Assembly: GCA_042577505.1 (NCBI GenBank)
Contig: JBHPEA010000025.1
Location: 1 to 20,918, forward strand
DNA from: JACQSR01 sp042577505
GTDB lineage: Archaea; Nanobdellota; Nanobdellia; Woesearchaeales; JACQSR01
Direction of reading: 5' to 3'
DNA: 20,918 nt
A program made the translations under genes and the position numbers. The notes beneath the pieces are model-generated. The model saw only the letters and a program-made list of their open reading frames with translations, ran no database searches and was not told where the DNA came from. The stretch's first letter is position 1; every line of letters begins with the position of its first letter. This document shows, in pieces, positions 1-7,769 of the stretch.

Positions 1-21
1 AAATTACAGAAAGGTGATATC

Positions 22-1215
22 ATGGGTATGATTGATGACGACCTTGAACAAGCGATCGAATTAGCAGAACTTAAAGTTTTATTAGATACTAAAGAAAAAG
101 AACAGAAACAAAAAATTGATCAAATTATAAATGATTCTTTTGTCAATATTAATAACGAAATCAAAGAGACAAGAGAAGCAACTGAAGTTCTTAGAAAAGC
201 CCAGCTCCAAAATAAAAATGTTCCCAGTAGGGTGTTAACCATTATGGAGGGTAACAGGGAAGCCTACATAAAAAAGGTCGAATTATTCCTTTCTTTCCTA
301 GAATCAGAAAAATCCATTGTAATTGAGAAATATGATGAAGAACTAAAAACATTAGGAAAATCAACAGCGAAATCTTTCAGCATATTACAAGAATTCTTTG
401 CTCATGAATCCGGAAATATTGCTCAACATATAAAAAAAATTGACTTATCTTTCTCAAATATTAAAAAAAACGTTAATGTCGATAAAACAATAAAGCAAAT
501 CAAAGAAAAAATTACAGAGCTAGAAAACTATTATAACCATAAAAAAGAACTTGAAACCACTCATGATGAAACTACAGGAAAAGCCGAATCAAAATCTAAG
601 AGAATAGACGAGATTAAGAATGAAATAATTAAATTGAAACAAAGTGATAATTATAAGATATTTCTTGATTTAGAAAAATCATTAAAACAGTACGAGGAAA
701 ACAGAAGAATAAAAGAATCCGAATTAATACAACATTTCATGGTTTTAGATAAAGCACTTAAGAAATATTCCAAAGTTGCATTAGAAAACCAAGAATTAAT
801 TATTGCTTATATTAACAATCCTTTAAAAGCACTAAAAACAGATTCAGAATTTAAGATCTGTGAAGTACTCCTACGTTTAAATGTAGGAAACCTAGATCTT
901 AAAGAAAAGAAGATTGAAAAAACAAAGAAAGAAATTGAATTCTTAACAAAAGAATATTTTTTCGAATATCTCAAAGATATTAGAAGAATTGAAGAAAAAA
1001 TAAATGATATAAATGAACCTTTGACACAGAATGAAACTAATAATAGTATTATTAAACTAGAAGAAGAAACTGACCAAATTAGATACGATCTTAATGATTT
1101 AAAATCAAATCTTTCTAAAATAAAAGAGGAATTAAGTGTCAACAAAGAACCAATTCTTAAACAAGAGATCAATATCCTACTAAAAAAAATTGATGAAAAC
1201 CTAACTTTTAAATAA
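22..1215 (+). CDS. Coiled-coil protein of unknown function
   Basis: A 397-residue, very Lys/Glu-rich protein with no signal peptide or membrane segment, so probably cytoplasmic. Long heptad-like helices cover about residues 10-60, 150-240 and 290-397. A less charged, better-ordered patch lies at about 240-285 (around the 'YINNPLKALK' stretch) and could be a small folded module between coiled coils. I do not recognise a family. An archaeal Shine-Dalgarno GGTGAT at 13-18 precedes the start. A second in-frame ATG at 28 has more usual spacing (9 nt instead of 3), so the protein may be two residues shorter. It is followed after 48 nt by the PGK-like gene, which has its own promoter-like AT tract. 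A structural or SMC-like role is possible but unsupported. Confidence 0.75.
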   Translation: MGMIDDDLEQAIELAELKVLLDTKEKEQKQKIDQIINDSFVNINNEIKETREATEVLRKAQLQNKNVPSRVLTIMEGNREAYIKKVELFLSFLESEKSIVIEKYDEELKTLGKSTAKSFSILQEFFAHESGNIAQHIKKIDLSFSNIKKNVNVDKTIKQIKEKITELENYYNHKKELETTHDETTGKAESKSKRIDEIKNEIIKLKQSDNYKIFLDLEKSLKQYEENRRIKESELIQHFMVLDKALKKYSKVALENQELIIAYINNPLKALKTDSEFKICEVLLRLNVGNLDLKEKKIEKTKKEIEFLTKEYFFEYLKDIRRIEEKINDINEPLTQNETNNSIIKLEEETDQIRYDLNDLKSNLSKIKEELSVNKEPILKQEINILLKKIDENLTFK

Positions 1216-1217
1216 TA

Positions 1218-1259
1218 AAATATAAATACCAATTTTCTCCAACTCAAATGGAGGGGTGA
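1218..1259 (+). promoter_or_regulatory. TATA-like box and strong ribosome-binding site of the PGK-like gene
   Basis: AAATATAAAT at 1218-1227 is a good archaeal TATA box. Transcription would start near 1250 and give a very short leader. GGAGGGGTGA at 1250-1259 is the strongest Shine-Dalgarno in the window, 4 nt before the ATG at 1264. Confidence 0.5.
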
Positions 1260-1263
1260 AAAA

Positions 1264-2832
1264 ATGACCGATTTTAAAAGAACTGTAAAAGATGTAGATC
1301 TTTCTGGAAAAACTGTTTTTTTAAGGGTAGCATACGACCTACCACTTGACTCTTCAAAAGAACTTCTAGATCCTTCAAGGATCGCTGACGATTCCCGAAT
1401 CCTCGATTCGTTACCCACCATCAAGAGTATTTTAGATCAAAAACCATCAAAATTCCTCATTGCTGCTGGATGGATGGGACGTCCAAAAGGAGAAGATAAA
1501 GAATTCACAATGGCTCCTGCAGTATTAAGATTAAAACAGCTATTGAAAGAGGCAAATTACGACGTTGAAGTTCTATTAACTCCAAATTGTCTTGATGGCG
1601 CAGCACCAAGAAGTGTTTATAGAAATCAAGAAGAAGTTAAGAAGGCAGTTGAGGATCTCCAACCAAACCAAATCTTAATGTTTGAAAATGTTAGATATGA
1701 TAAAGAAGCAAATAAAGGAGATCCAGGTTTTGGAGAATTTATGGGATCTCTAGCCGGTCAAAATGCGATTTACGTTAATGAGGCAGAACCGCAAAACCAC
1801 CGTCCTGAGGCAACAATAAAACTCGTGCCAGGGATCATTATTAAAAACGGCGGAGATGCTGTGTTTGGATTCAAATATATTGATGTTATGGATAAAATTG
1901 GTGGAATGGGAGCTAAATTGAAAGATGATGGTAGAGGACCTTTTGTATTTTATCTCTCAGGAAAGAAAATTGAAGTCCAACCAGGAATTACCTCAAAAAT
2001 TTCAGTTACAAATTCACTGTTAGACAGCATGAAAGAAGGGGATAAATTAATCGTTCAAGGAGCTGTAACATACACATTTTTAGCATCAAGCGAATATTAT
2101 TCAGATATCGATTCAAAAAAATCTGAAATCCAAGCTAAGCTAGACGAACTTCGACAGAGAATATCATCTGAAACAGAGGGCTTAGACAGCGAAGCAGCTA
2201 CTAACAAAGAACAAGATATCAGAAAAGAAGTAACAAATGAGATTCTTGGACTTATTGGCATTACTTTAGATGATGTAAAGAAACTAATTGGTTCATCATA
2301 TATGAAAAAAGGTCAAGAAGGTGAACAATTATTTTTCGCTTACCAAGTTTTGGCAAAAGCAAAAGAAAAGCACGTAGAAGTTTTAATAAATGAAGACCAT
2401 ATTATTACAAACGCAAAACCAAACAAGCAAGGAATACTACCCGAAGAAGCCGAAATTAAAATTCATGAACAACCTACTGGAATTCCAGAAGGATGGATGG
2501 GAATTGCTCCTGGACCTAATACTTTATCTAAAATTGAATCTGCTTATGGAGCTGATAATGGAATTTCACTCCAAGCAGGCCCTGTTCAAATAGAGGATCT
2601 TAGAGTTGAAGAAATTTCTAAAGCAAATCAAAGGATTGGTCAGGCCACTCGAGACGCAAAAGCAAAAGGATGGATTACAATTGCAGCAGGTGGAGATACA
2701 GCGGCAGAAACAGCCCGTTTCAATAACAAAGACGCATATACAGTAATTTCAAACGCAGGTGGAGCGACTTTAGAATTAATTGAGTCAGGAACCTCTGTTG
2801 GTGCAGAAGCGATAAAAGAAGCTTTGAAATAA
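1264..2832 (+). CDS. Divergent phosphoglycerate-kinase-like protein
   Basis: PGK fold throughout, but 522 residues against about 390-415 for the family. Recognisable PGK landmarks: 'FLRVAYDLPL' (19-28), 'GRPKG' (72-76), 'FENVRY' (140-145), 'AVTYTFLAS' (267-275), 'PEGWMGIAPGPNT' (398-410), 'GGDTAAE' (466-472) and 'NAGGATLEL' (497-505). PGK transfers phosphate between 1,3-bisphosphoglycerate and ADP in glycolysis. Compared with the human enzyme, substrate-site residues are changed: D23 to A23, N25 to D25, and H62 to W70. The arginines equivalent to R38, R65, R122 and R170 remain (R45, R73, R144, R180). A charged helical insertion sits at about 280-335. The nucleotide-site 'GPKT' reads GPNT. Fold assignment is firm. 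Whether it is the cell's glycolytic PGK or a repurposed paralogue cannot be told, so I give no symbol. Confidence 0.85.
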   Translation: MTDFKRTVKDVDLSGKTVFLRVAYDLPLDSSKELLDPSRIADDSRILDSLPTIKSILDQKPSKFLIAAGWMGRPKGEDKEFTMAPAVLRLKQLLKEANYDVEVLLTPNCLDGAAPRSVYRNQEEVKKAVEDLQPNQILMFENVRYDKEANKGDPGFGEFMGSLAGQNAIYVNEAEPQNHRPEATIKLVPGIIIKNGGDAVFGFKYIDVMDKIGGMGAKLKDDGRGPFVFYLSGKKIEVQPGITSKISVTNSLLDSMKEGDKLIVQGAVTYTFLASSEYYSDIDSKKSEIQAKLDELRQRISSETEGLDSEAATNKEQDIRKEVTNEILGLIGITLDDVKKLIGSSYMKKGQEGEQLFFAYQVLAKAKEKHVEVLINEDHIITNAKPNKQGILPEEAEIKIHEQPTGIPEGWMGIAPGPNTLSKIESAYGADNGISLQAGPVQIEDLRVEEISKANQRIGQATRDAKAKGWITIAAGGDTAAETARFNNKDAYTVISNAGGATLELIESGTSVGAEAIKEALK

Positions 2833-2849
2833 ATCCGGAAATCTTCGGG

Positions 2850-2861
2850 TTAAATTAATTA
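2850..2861 (+). promoter_or_regulatory. TATA-like box of the Lrp-type gene
   Basis: TTAAATTAATTA is centred about 29 nt before the ATG at 2885. No Shine-Dalgarno is present, so a leaderless transcript is likely. Confidence 0.4.
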
Positions 2862-2884
2862 AGCACTATTACTTACACTTTTTT

Positions 2885-3313
2885 ATGATTAATAGAAATG
2901 ATATTGAAGTTTTAAACTCATTAAGACAAGATTCCAGATCTAAGTTTATTGATATTGCAAAAACACTACATATGCCGCCTTCTTCAGTCTTAGGAAGACA
3001 TCTTAAACTTAAAAGAAAAATTATTGAAAAACATTCAATTCATTTAAAATATGGTCGACTAGGTTTTCCAATTCGTATCTTCTATCTTTTTTCTGCAAAA
3101 AATAAAAATCAAATATGTGAATTTATTCATGAACAACAAAATATAAACTCTGCATATAGAGCCACCCCAAAAAGTGATTTTTTCTTAGAATGTTACTTTA
3201 AAAATCTTAAAGAATGCAATGAGTTCTCAGAAAAATTAGATAAAATATGCACGAGAAAACTAGAAAGTTATTTTGTTGTTGAAGAATTAAAATTCGAATC
3301 ACAAATCATATAA
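2885..3313 (+). CDS. Lrp/AsnC-family transcriptional regulator
   Basis: 142 residues, the usual length for small Lrp/AsnC regulators. Residues 1-50 form a winged helix-turn-helix ('DIEVLNSLRQDSR', then 'IAKTLHMPPSSVLGRHLKLK'). Residues about 60-140 fit the alpha/beta RAM effector and oligomerisation domain, ending in 'VVEELKF'. Such proteins bind DNA as dimers or octamers and often sense amino acids. The ligand here cannot be predicted. The gene stands alone, 52 nt after the PGK-like gene, with its own TATA-like box and probably a leaderless mRNA. The RAM domain is divergent and lacks an obvious Gly-rich ligand loop, so it may work without an amino-acid effector. Targets unknown. Confidence 0.75.
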   Translation: MINRNDIEVLNSLRQDSRSKFIDIAKTLHMPPSSVLGRHLKLKRKIIEKHSIHLKYGRLGFPIRIFYLFSAKNKNQICEFIHEQQNINSAYRATPKSDFFLECYFKNLKECNEFSEKLDKICTRKLESYFVVEELKFESQII

Positions 3314-3451
3314 TGGTCCCGAAAATTCACACCCTTTCTTTAATAATCTTGAAGATTCTCATGAGGACATCGGAAATTAAACTTTAGTAACCATAATTTT
3401 TTCACTTTCACATAATTAGTACATTTTAATGTCGAATCCTTTCTATTTTAT

Positions 3452-4078
3452 ATGAAGAGAAGTACAAAAATTGGAATAGGGATTGCAGCATATGTCGCAT
3501 CATTATTTATTGCAGAAAATGTAGGTATAACTTCAAAGGTGAGGTATGCGACAGAAGAAGTCAAATCACAATATTCTCAAACAAAACAAAAAGCAAAAGA
3601 ATCATTATATCTTCTAGTAAACGACAACGTTGAAGAAGCATCCAATAATTTATTTCAAACTCTTGATCATTTTAAAGCCTCACTCCCCCCAGAATCTATA
3701 GATAAAATTTTTTTTGAACTAGATAAATATAGATCCCAAGAAAAAAAAGAAAGCGATGCTTTATTACTTGTTTCATCAAATCCAGATTTGAAAAGTAAAA
3801 TTGTTGACGAATATGTCCAAGATATCGGTAAAAATGGACCTACCTTAATCATGGATATATATGAGCAATTAGATGAACGAGAAAAAATAATCTTTCTTGA
3901 ATATGGAATTGCAGAATTAGTTAATTCAGATTCATTTCTTTTTGAAAAATACGATCAACTTTCTGAAGAGTCAAAAAATGCTCTATTAAACCGCCTACAC
4001 AAAGAACTTTTCGACGAGCTAAAAGAGGAAGGTAAACAATATTTCATTAAAATGTTAAGAGAGTTGATGCAAGAATGA
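3452..4078 (+). CDS. Membrane-anchored helical protein, unknown function
   Basis: 208 residues. One hydrophobic segment at about 6-22 ('IGIGIAAYVASLFIAE') follows a basic N-terminus and should act as an uncleaved signal anchor. The rest is charged, mostly helical and soluble. An amphipathic stretch follows the anchor (about 30-50). No catalytic motif is visible and I do not recognise the family. The start lacks a Shine-Dalgarno and lies about 25 nt after an AT-rich CATTTTAAT at 3422-3430, consistent with leaderless transcription. The stop codon overlaps the next start (ATGA, 4075-4078), so the two products are probably made together and may act together at the cell surface. Confidence 0.65.
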   Translation: MKRSTKIGIGIAAYVASLFIAENVGITSKVRYATEEVKSQYSQTKQKAKESLYLLVNDNVEEASNNLFQTLDHFKASLPPESIDKIFFELDKYRSQEKKESDALLLVSSNPDLKSKIVDEYVQDIGKNGPTLIMDIYEQLDEREKIIFLEYGIAELVNSDSFLFEKYDQLSEESKNALLNRLHKELFDELKEEGKQYFIKMLRELMQE

Positions 4079-4740
4079 AATTGGAACATATTATAGTCAC
4101 CCTGGCAGCAACTTTAATCCCCACCATAACACATGCAGACCAACAAACAGTTATAGAAATGGAAACAAAAATTAGAAACAGAAATGTTTACGAATTCTTT
4201 CAAGAATTTCCGAGAGGGATAGAATCTTATAAACCTCCATTCGATCCAGATGCAGAAAATTTGTTTTCAGAAGATATTCCAGACATCTATCATGAAATAA
4301 TTAACGAAGTAAAAGTTAACACCTCTTTTACCCAAGAAGAAAAATCAAAGATAATTGGCTACTCAGAAAGATTAATATCTTCCCTAAAAGATGTAGAAAA
4401 GAAAGAAGTCGAATATTACCAAAGAATTGCCAACTCCCTAGCAGATAATATTTCATCACCACCATCATATAGAAAAGTGGTAACTAATATCTTACCTAAA
4501 GAAGACCTTTTAGGACTATTCCAATCCCAACATGAATCGTTTCAATTAGCTCTTGAATTATTTAATTACGTAAGGAATACACCTTTCTATCAAAATGAAC
4601 TAACAAAAGGAGATAAGGAGACTCTTATCGAAGCAATAAACCCTAACGTCTCTTCAGATAAACAACTGATTGGTTATATTAAAACACAAATGGAATTAGT
4701 GAAAATTAGACAAAAATACTGGATTCAGGCATATAAATAA
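4075..4740 (+). CDS. Exported protein with signal peptide, unknown function
   Basis: 221 residues. Residues 1-21 form a typical signal peptide: a hydrophobic core 'IIVTLAATLIPTI' then 'THA-DQ', an A-X-A-like cleavage site. The mature part is helical and rich in charged and aromatic residues, without cysteines or a second membrane segment, so it should be secreted or released outside the membrane. Family not recognised. It is translationally coupled to the membrane-anchored protein upstream. The MEP operon starts 42 nt downstream with its own promoter-like element, so a link with isoprenoid synthesis is not implied by transcription. Confidence 0.65.
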   Translation: MKLEHIIVTLAATLIPTITHADQQTVIEMETKIRNRNVYEFFQEFPRGIESYKPPFDPDAENLFSEDIPDIYHEIINEVKVNTSFTQEEKSKIIGYSERLISSLKDVEKKEVEYYQRIANSLADNISSPPSYRKVVTNILPKEDLLGLFQSQHESFQLALELFNYVRNTPFYQNELTKGDKETLIEAINPNVSSDKQLIGYIKTQMELVKIRQKYWIQAYK

Positions 4741-4753
4741 TACACCCCCATAA

Positions 4754-4763
4754 CATTTAAAAA
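4754..4763 (+). promoter_or_regulatory. Probable promoter of the MEP-pathway operon
   Basis: CATTTAAAAA is centred about 25 nt before the ATG at 4783, the normal archaeal TATA-to-start distance. It would give an mRNA beginning at or just before that ATG, so the whole dxs-dxr-ispDF-ispE block may be expressed from here. Confidence 0.45.
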
Positions 4764-4782
4764 GGGGCCTAACCCACTCTCA

Positions 4783-6651
4783 ATGGGGTGTAAAGAGGTG
4801 TATAATAATGATATTAGTCCTAAATCGCTTTTAGATACTATTGATTCTCCTTCAGACTTGAAAAAGATTCCAATCGAGAAGTTAGACTCATTAGCTCAAG
4901 AGATTCGTGATAAAATAATCAAAACAGTATCTGAAAATGGAGGACATTTGGGTAGCCCATTAGGTTGTGTAGAGCTTGCAATTGCATTGCACTATGTATT
5001 CAATTCCCCCATTGATAAAATTGTGTGGGATGTAGGCCATCAAGCTTATGCTCACAAAATCCTAACTGGTAGAAATAAGAATTTTCACACTTTACGGAAA
5101 TACAAGGGAATATCTGGTTTTATCAAACCGAATGAAAGCGAACACGATTCTTTTGGGGTAGGGCATTCTTCAACCTCAATCTCAGCCGCTTTAGGTATGG
5201 CAGTTGCAAGAGACCATAAAAACGAAAATTCGAATATTATTGCTGTAATTGGCGATGGTGCATTGACTGGGGGTATTTCATTCGAAGCACTAAATCATGC
5301 AGGTCAACTACAAAAAAAGATGATTGTAATTCTTAATGATAATAAAATGTCAATAAATCCAAATGTGGGAGCTATTTCTAAATATCTACAAAAACTAGTC
5401 GTTTATCCTCAATATCAATCTTTTAGAAAAAAGACAAAATCTCTTATTGAAAAAATACCTGCAATTAAAGAAGAAGCTTCTAGATTTGAAAAAACTATTA
5501 AAAAAGTTGTAATTCCAGTTACAATATTTGAAGAACTTGGTTTTACATACCACGGACCAATAGATGGACATAATGTTAATGACTTAATCAATGCATTACA
5601 CAACATTAAAGAAGAAAATGGACCTCAACTTCTCCATATTATTACTAAAAAAGGCAAGGGATACAATCCAGCAGAAATCGATGAAACTCGTCTTCATGGA
5701 GTATCTCCAAAAAAATTCGATATTGAAAAAAAATTAACATTTACAGAAGCTTTCTCTGAAGCAATCGTAAAACTTTCTGAGATGGACGAACAAGTTGTTG
5801 CCATTACTCCGGCAATGAAATCAGGATCTGGGCTCACAGAGTTTGCAAAAAGATATCCAAAAAGATTTTTCGATGTAGGAATTGCTGAACAACATGCCGT
5901 AGCTCTAGCAGGAGGTATGGCAATCCAAGGTTTAAAACCAATTTGTTCTCTGTATTCAACATTCTTTCAAAGAGCATACGATCAATTCATCCATGATATC
6001 TGTCTCCAAAACCTAAATGTAACTTTCGCAATTGATCGAGCAGGATTAGTCGGAGAAGATGGACCGACTCACCATGGTCCATATGATATTGCTTTTATGC
6101 GTTCAATTCCAAATATCACAATAATGGCACCAAAAGATTCATACGAATTGCAAGATATGTTAATAACTTCTGTAAATATTGAAAGTCCTACAGCAATAAG
6201 GTTCCCAAGAGGTTCAACTCAAGAATATTGCCTAGATAAAAATCCAAAAAAAGTAAAGATAGGGCAGGCAGAATTATTAAAAAATGGGAATGACGTAACA
6301 TTAATTGCCCTTGGCCCAGTTGTTCAAGAAGCATTAGACGCATCAGAGATTTTACAAAAGAAAAAAATTGATGCTGCAGTAATTAGTGCCCGTTTTGCCA
6401 AACCGTTGGATACAGATTTGATAGTAAAATATGCAAAAAAAACTAAAAACATTATCACAATCGAAGAAGGAACAATCAATGGCGGATTCGGAGCTTCTGT
6501 TTTAGAGTTACTCGAAGAATACAACTCAGGAATCAAGGTAAAAAGAATGGGAATCCCTGATAAATTCATCGAACATGGCAGTACTTCTATTTTAAAACAA
6601 AAAATTGGTCTAAGTTCTTCAAATATTGCAAAAGAGGCACAAAAACTATGA
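4783..6651 (+). CDS. dxs: 1-deoxy-D-xylulose-5-phosphate synthase
   Basis: First enzyme of the MEP pathway: thiamine-diphosphate-dependent condensation of pyruvate with glyceraldehyde-3-phosphate to DXP, in the cytosol. 622 residues, normal length. Visible motifs: 'GGHLGS' (53-58), 'DVGHQAYAHK' (83-92), the ThDP/Mg motif 'GDGALTGG' (157-164) with N185-D-N, 'HGPIDGHN' (257-264), 'GIAEQHAVALAGG' (366-378) with the cofactor-activating Glu369, and 'DRAGLVGEDGPTHHG' (418-432). All key residues look intact. The start is not certain. ATG 4783 fits a leaderless mRNA; GTG 4798 has GGGGTG at 4785-4790 at good spacing and would shorten the protein by 5 residues. First gene of the operon, overlapping dxr by 4 nt. 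DXS is essentially bacterial or plastidial, so its presence beside archaeal genes suggests ancient transfer. Base composition matches the neighbours. Confidence 0.97.
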   Translation: MGCKEVYNNDISPKSLLDTIDSPSDLKKIPIEKLDSLAQEIRDKIIKTVSENGGHLGSPLGCVELAIALHYVFNSPIDKIVWDVGHQAYAHKILTGRNKNFHTLRKYKGISGFIKPNESEHDSFGVGHSSTSISAALGMAVARDHKNENSNIIAVIGDGALTGGISFEALNHAGQLQKKMIVILNDNKMSINPNVGAISKYLQKLVVYPQYQSFRKKTKSLIEKIPAIKEEASRFEKTIKKVVIPVTIFEELGFTYHGPIDGHNVNDLINALHNIKEENGPQLLHIITKKGKGYNPAEIDETRLHGVSPKKFDIEKKLTFTEAFSEAIVKLSEMDEQVVAITPAMKSGSGLTEFAKRYPKRFFDVGIAEQHAVALAGGMAIQGLKPICSLYSTFFQRAYDQFIHDICLQNLNVTFAIDRAGLVGEDGPTHHGPYDIAFMRSIPNITIMAPKDSYELQDMLITSVNIESPTAIRFPRGSTQEYCLDKNPKKVKIGQAELLKNGNDVTLIALGPVVQEALDASEILQKKKIDAAVISARFAKPLDTDLIVKYAKKTKNIITIEEGTINGGFGASVLELLEEYNSGIKVKRMGIPDKFIEHGSTSILKQKIGLSSSNIAKEAQKL

Positions 6652-7769
6652 AAAGAATATCGATTTTAGGATCGACAGGATCGATTGGAACACAAACCCT
6701 TGATGTTGTCGAGAAAAATCAAGATAAATTCAAAGTAGTTGGTTTAACTTGTAATTCTAATATCGCATTGCTTAAACAACAAATAGAGAAATTTTCACCA
6801 GAAGCAGTCGCTATTATGAATGAAGAAGTTGCTGACGACACAATTCTAGATATCCCCGTCTACAAGGGAATCGAAGGTCTTAAAAAAATTGCTACACTCC
6901 AAAATGCTGATTTGGTTGTAAATTCATTAGTAGGAAGCATTGGAATTCTACCAACCTCCCACGCAATTGAGAATGACAAGGATATCGCATTGGCAAACAA
7001 AGAAACGTTAGTTAGTGCTGGAAAGCATATAATGGAGCTTGCAAATAGAAAAGGAGTAAATATTTTTCCAGTAGACTCCGAACATTCTGGTATATTCCAA
7101 TGTATTAATGGTGAAAGAAAAGAGGATATAAAAAAAATAATTTTAACATGTTCAGGAGGACCTTTCCATAATTCCACTAGTTTGCAAGATGTAACTAGAG
7201 AAGACGCTTTAAATCATCCAACTTGGAAGATGGGTAATAAAATTACAATCGATTCAGCTACATTAATGAATAAAGGTTTTGAAGTTATAGAAGCGCATTG
7301 GTTATACGGAATTGACTATGATAATATTGAAGTGGTAGTGCACCCCCAAAGTATTGTACATTCTTTAGTTGAATTCAATGACGGAAGTTTAATTGCACAA
7401 TTATCGGATCCAGATATGAGGAGGCCAATTCAATACGCATTAAGTTATCCTAACAGACTCCCCCATAGAAATACTCTTAATCTAACAAACTTAGAATTTA
7501 AAGAACCGAATAGAACATTATTCCCCTCTCTAGATATGGCTTATATTGCAGGTAAAACAGGAGGCTCCCTCCCAGCAGTATTAAATGCCTCCAATGAAGT
7601 CGCTGTTGCCAAATTCCTTAAGGGAGAAATAAAATTTACTGATATTTTCGAAATTATAAGGGAGCAAATTGAATCTCATGAAGTCATTAATGATCCATCA
7701 ATTGATGAAATTCTAAAAATCGATAGCAACATTAAAAATGAACATAGCAATAATTACAGCAGCAGGTAA
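6648..7769 (+). CDS. dxr: 1-deoxy-D-xylulose-5-phosphate reductoisomerase
   Basis: Second MEP enzyme (IspC): NADPH-dependent rearrangement and reduction of DXP to MEP. 373 residues, slightly short against about 385-400. N-terminal dinucleotide-binding motif 'GSTGSIG' (8-14), 'ANKETLVSAG' (116-125), metal ligands D143 and E145 in 'PVDSEHS' and E212 in 'GFEVIEAHWLY', the substrate loop 'SGGPF' (169-173), and 'HPTWKMGNKITIDSATLMNKG' split across 190-210. All catalytic residues expected for DXR are present, so the enzyme should be active and is the target class of fosmidomycin. It starts inside the dxs stop (ATGA). Its last 10 codons overlap ispDF by 32 nt, an unusually deep overlap, so the C-terminal tail ('NIKNEHSNNYSSR') is probably not under strong constraint. 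Confidence 0.97.
   Translation: MKRISILGSTGSIGTQTLDVVEKNQDKFKVVGLTCNSNIALLKQQIEKFSPEAVAIMNEEVADDTILDIPVYKGIEGLKKIATLQNADLVVNSLVGSIGILPTSHAIENDKDIALANKETLVSAGKHIMELANRKGVNIFPVDSEHSGIFQCINGERKEDIKKIILTCSGGPFHNSTSLQDVTREDALNHPTWKMGNKITIDSATLMNKGFEVIEAHWLYGIDYDNIEVVVHPQSIVHSLVEFNDGSLIAQLSDPDMRRPIQYALSYPNRLPHRNTLNLTNLEFKEPNRTLFPSLDMAYIAGKTGGSLPAVLNASNEVAVAKFLKGEIKFTDIFEIIREQIESHEVINDPSIDEILKIDSNIKNEHSNNYSSR

Noticed and set aside
807..1424. A 205-codon minus-strand open frame
   Set aside because: It is antisense to the coiled-coil and PGK-like genes, has no ribosome-binding site, and its Ser/Phe-rich composition is what a complement of Lys/Glu-rich coding sequence gives.
2833..2856. Hairpin CCGGAAATCTTCGG after the PGK-like gene
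   Set aside because: The stem is short and mismatched, with no T-tract, so it is not supportable as a terminator.
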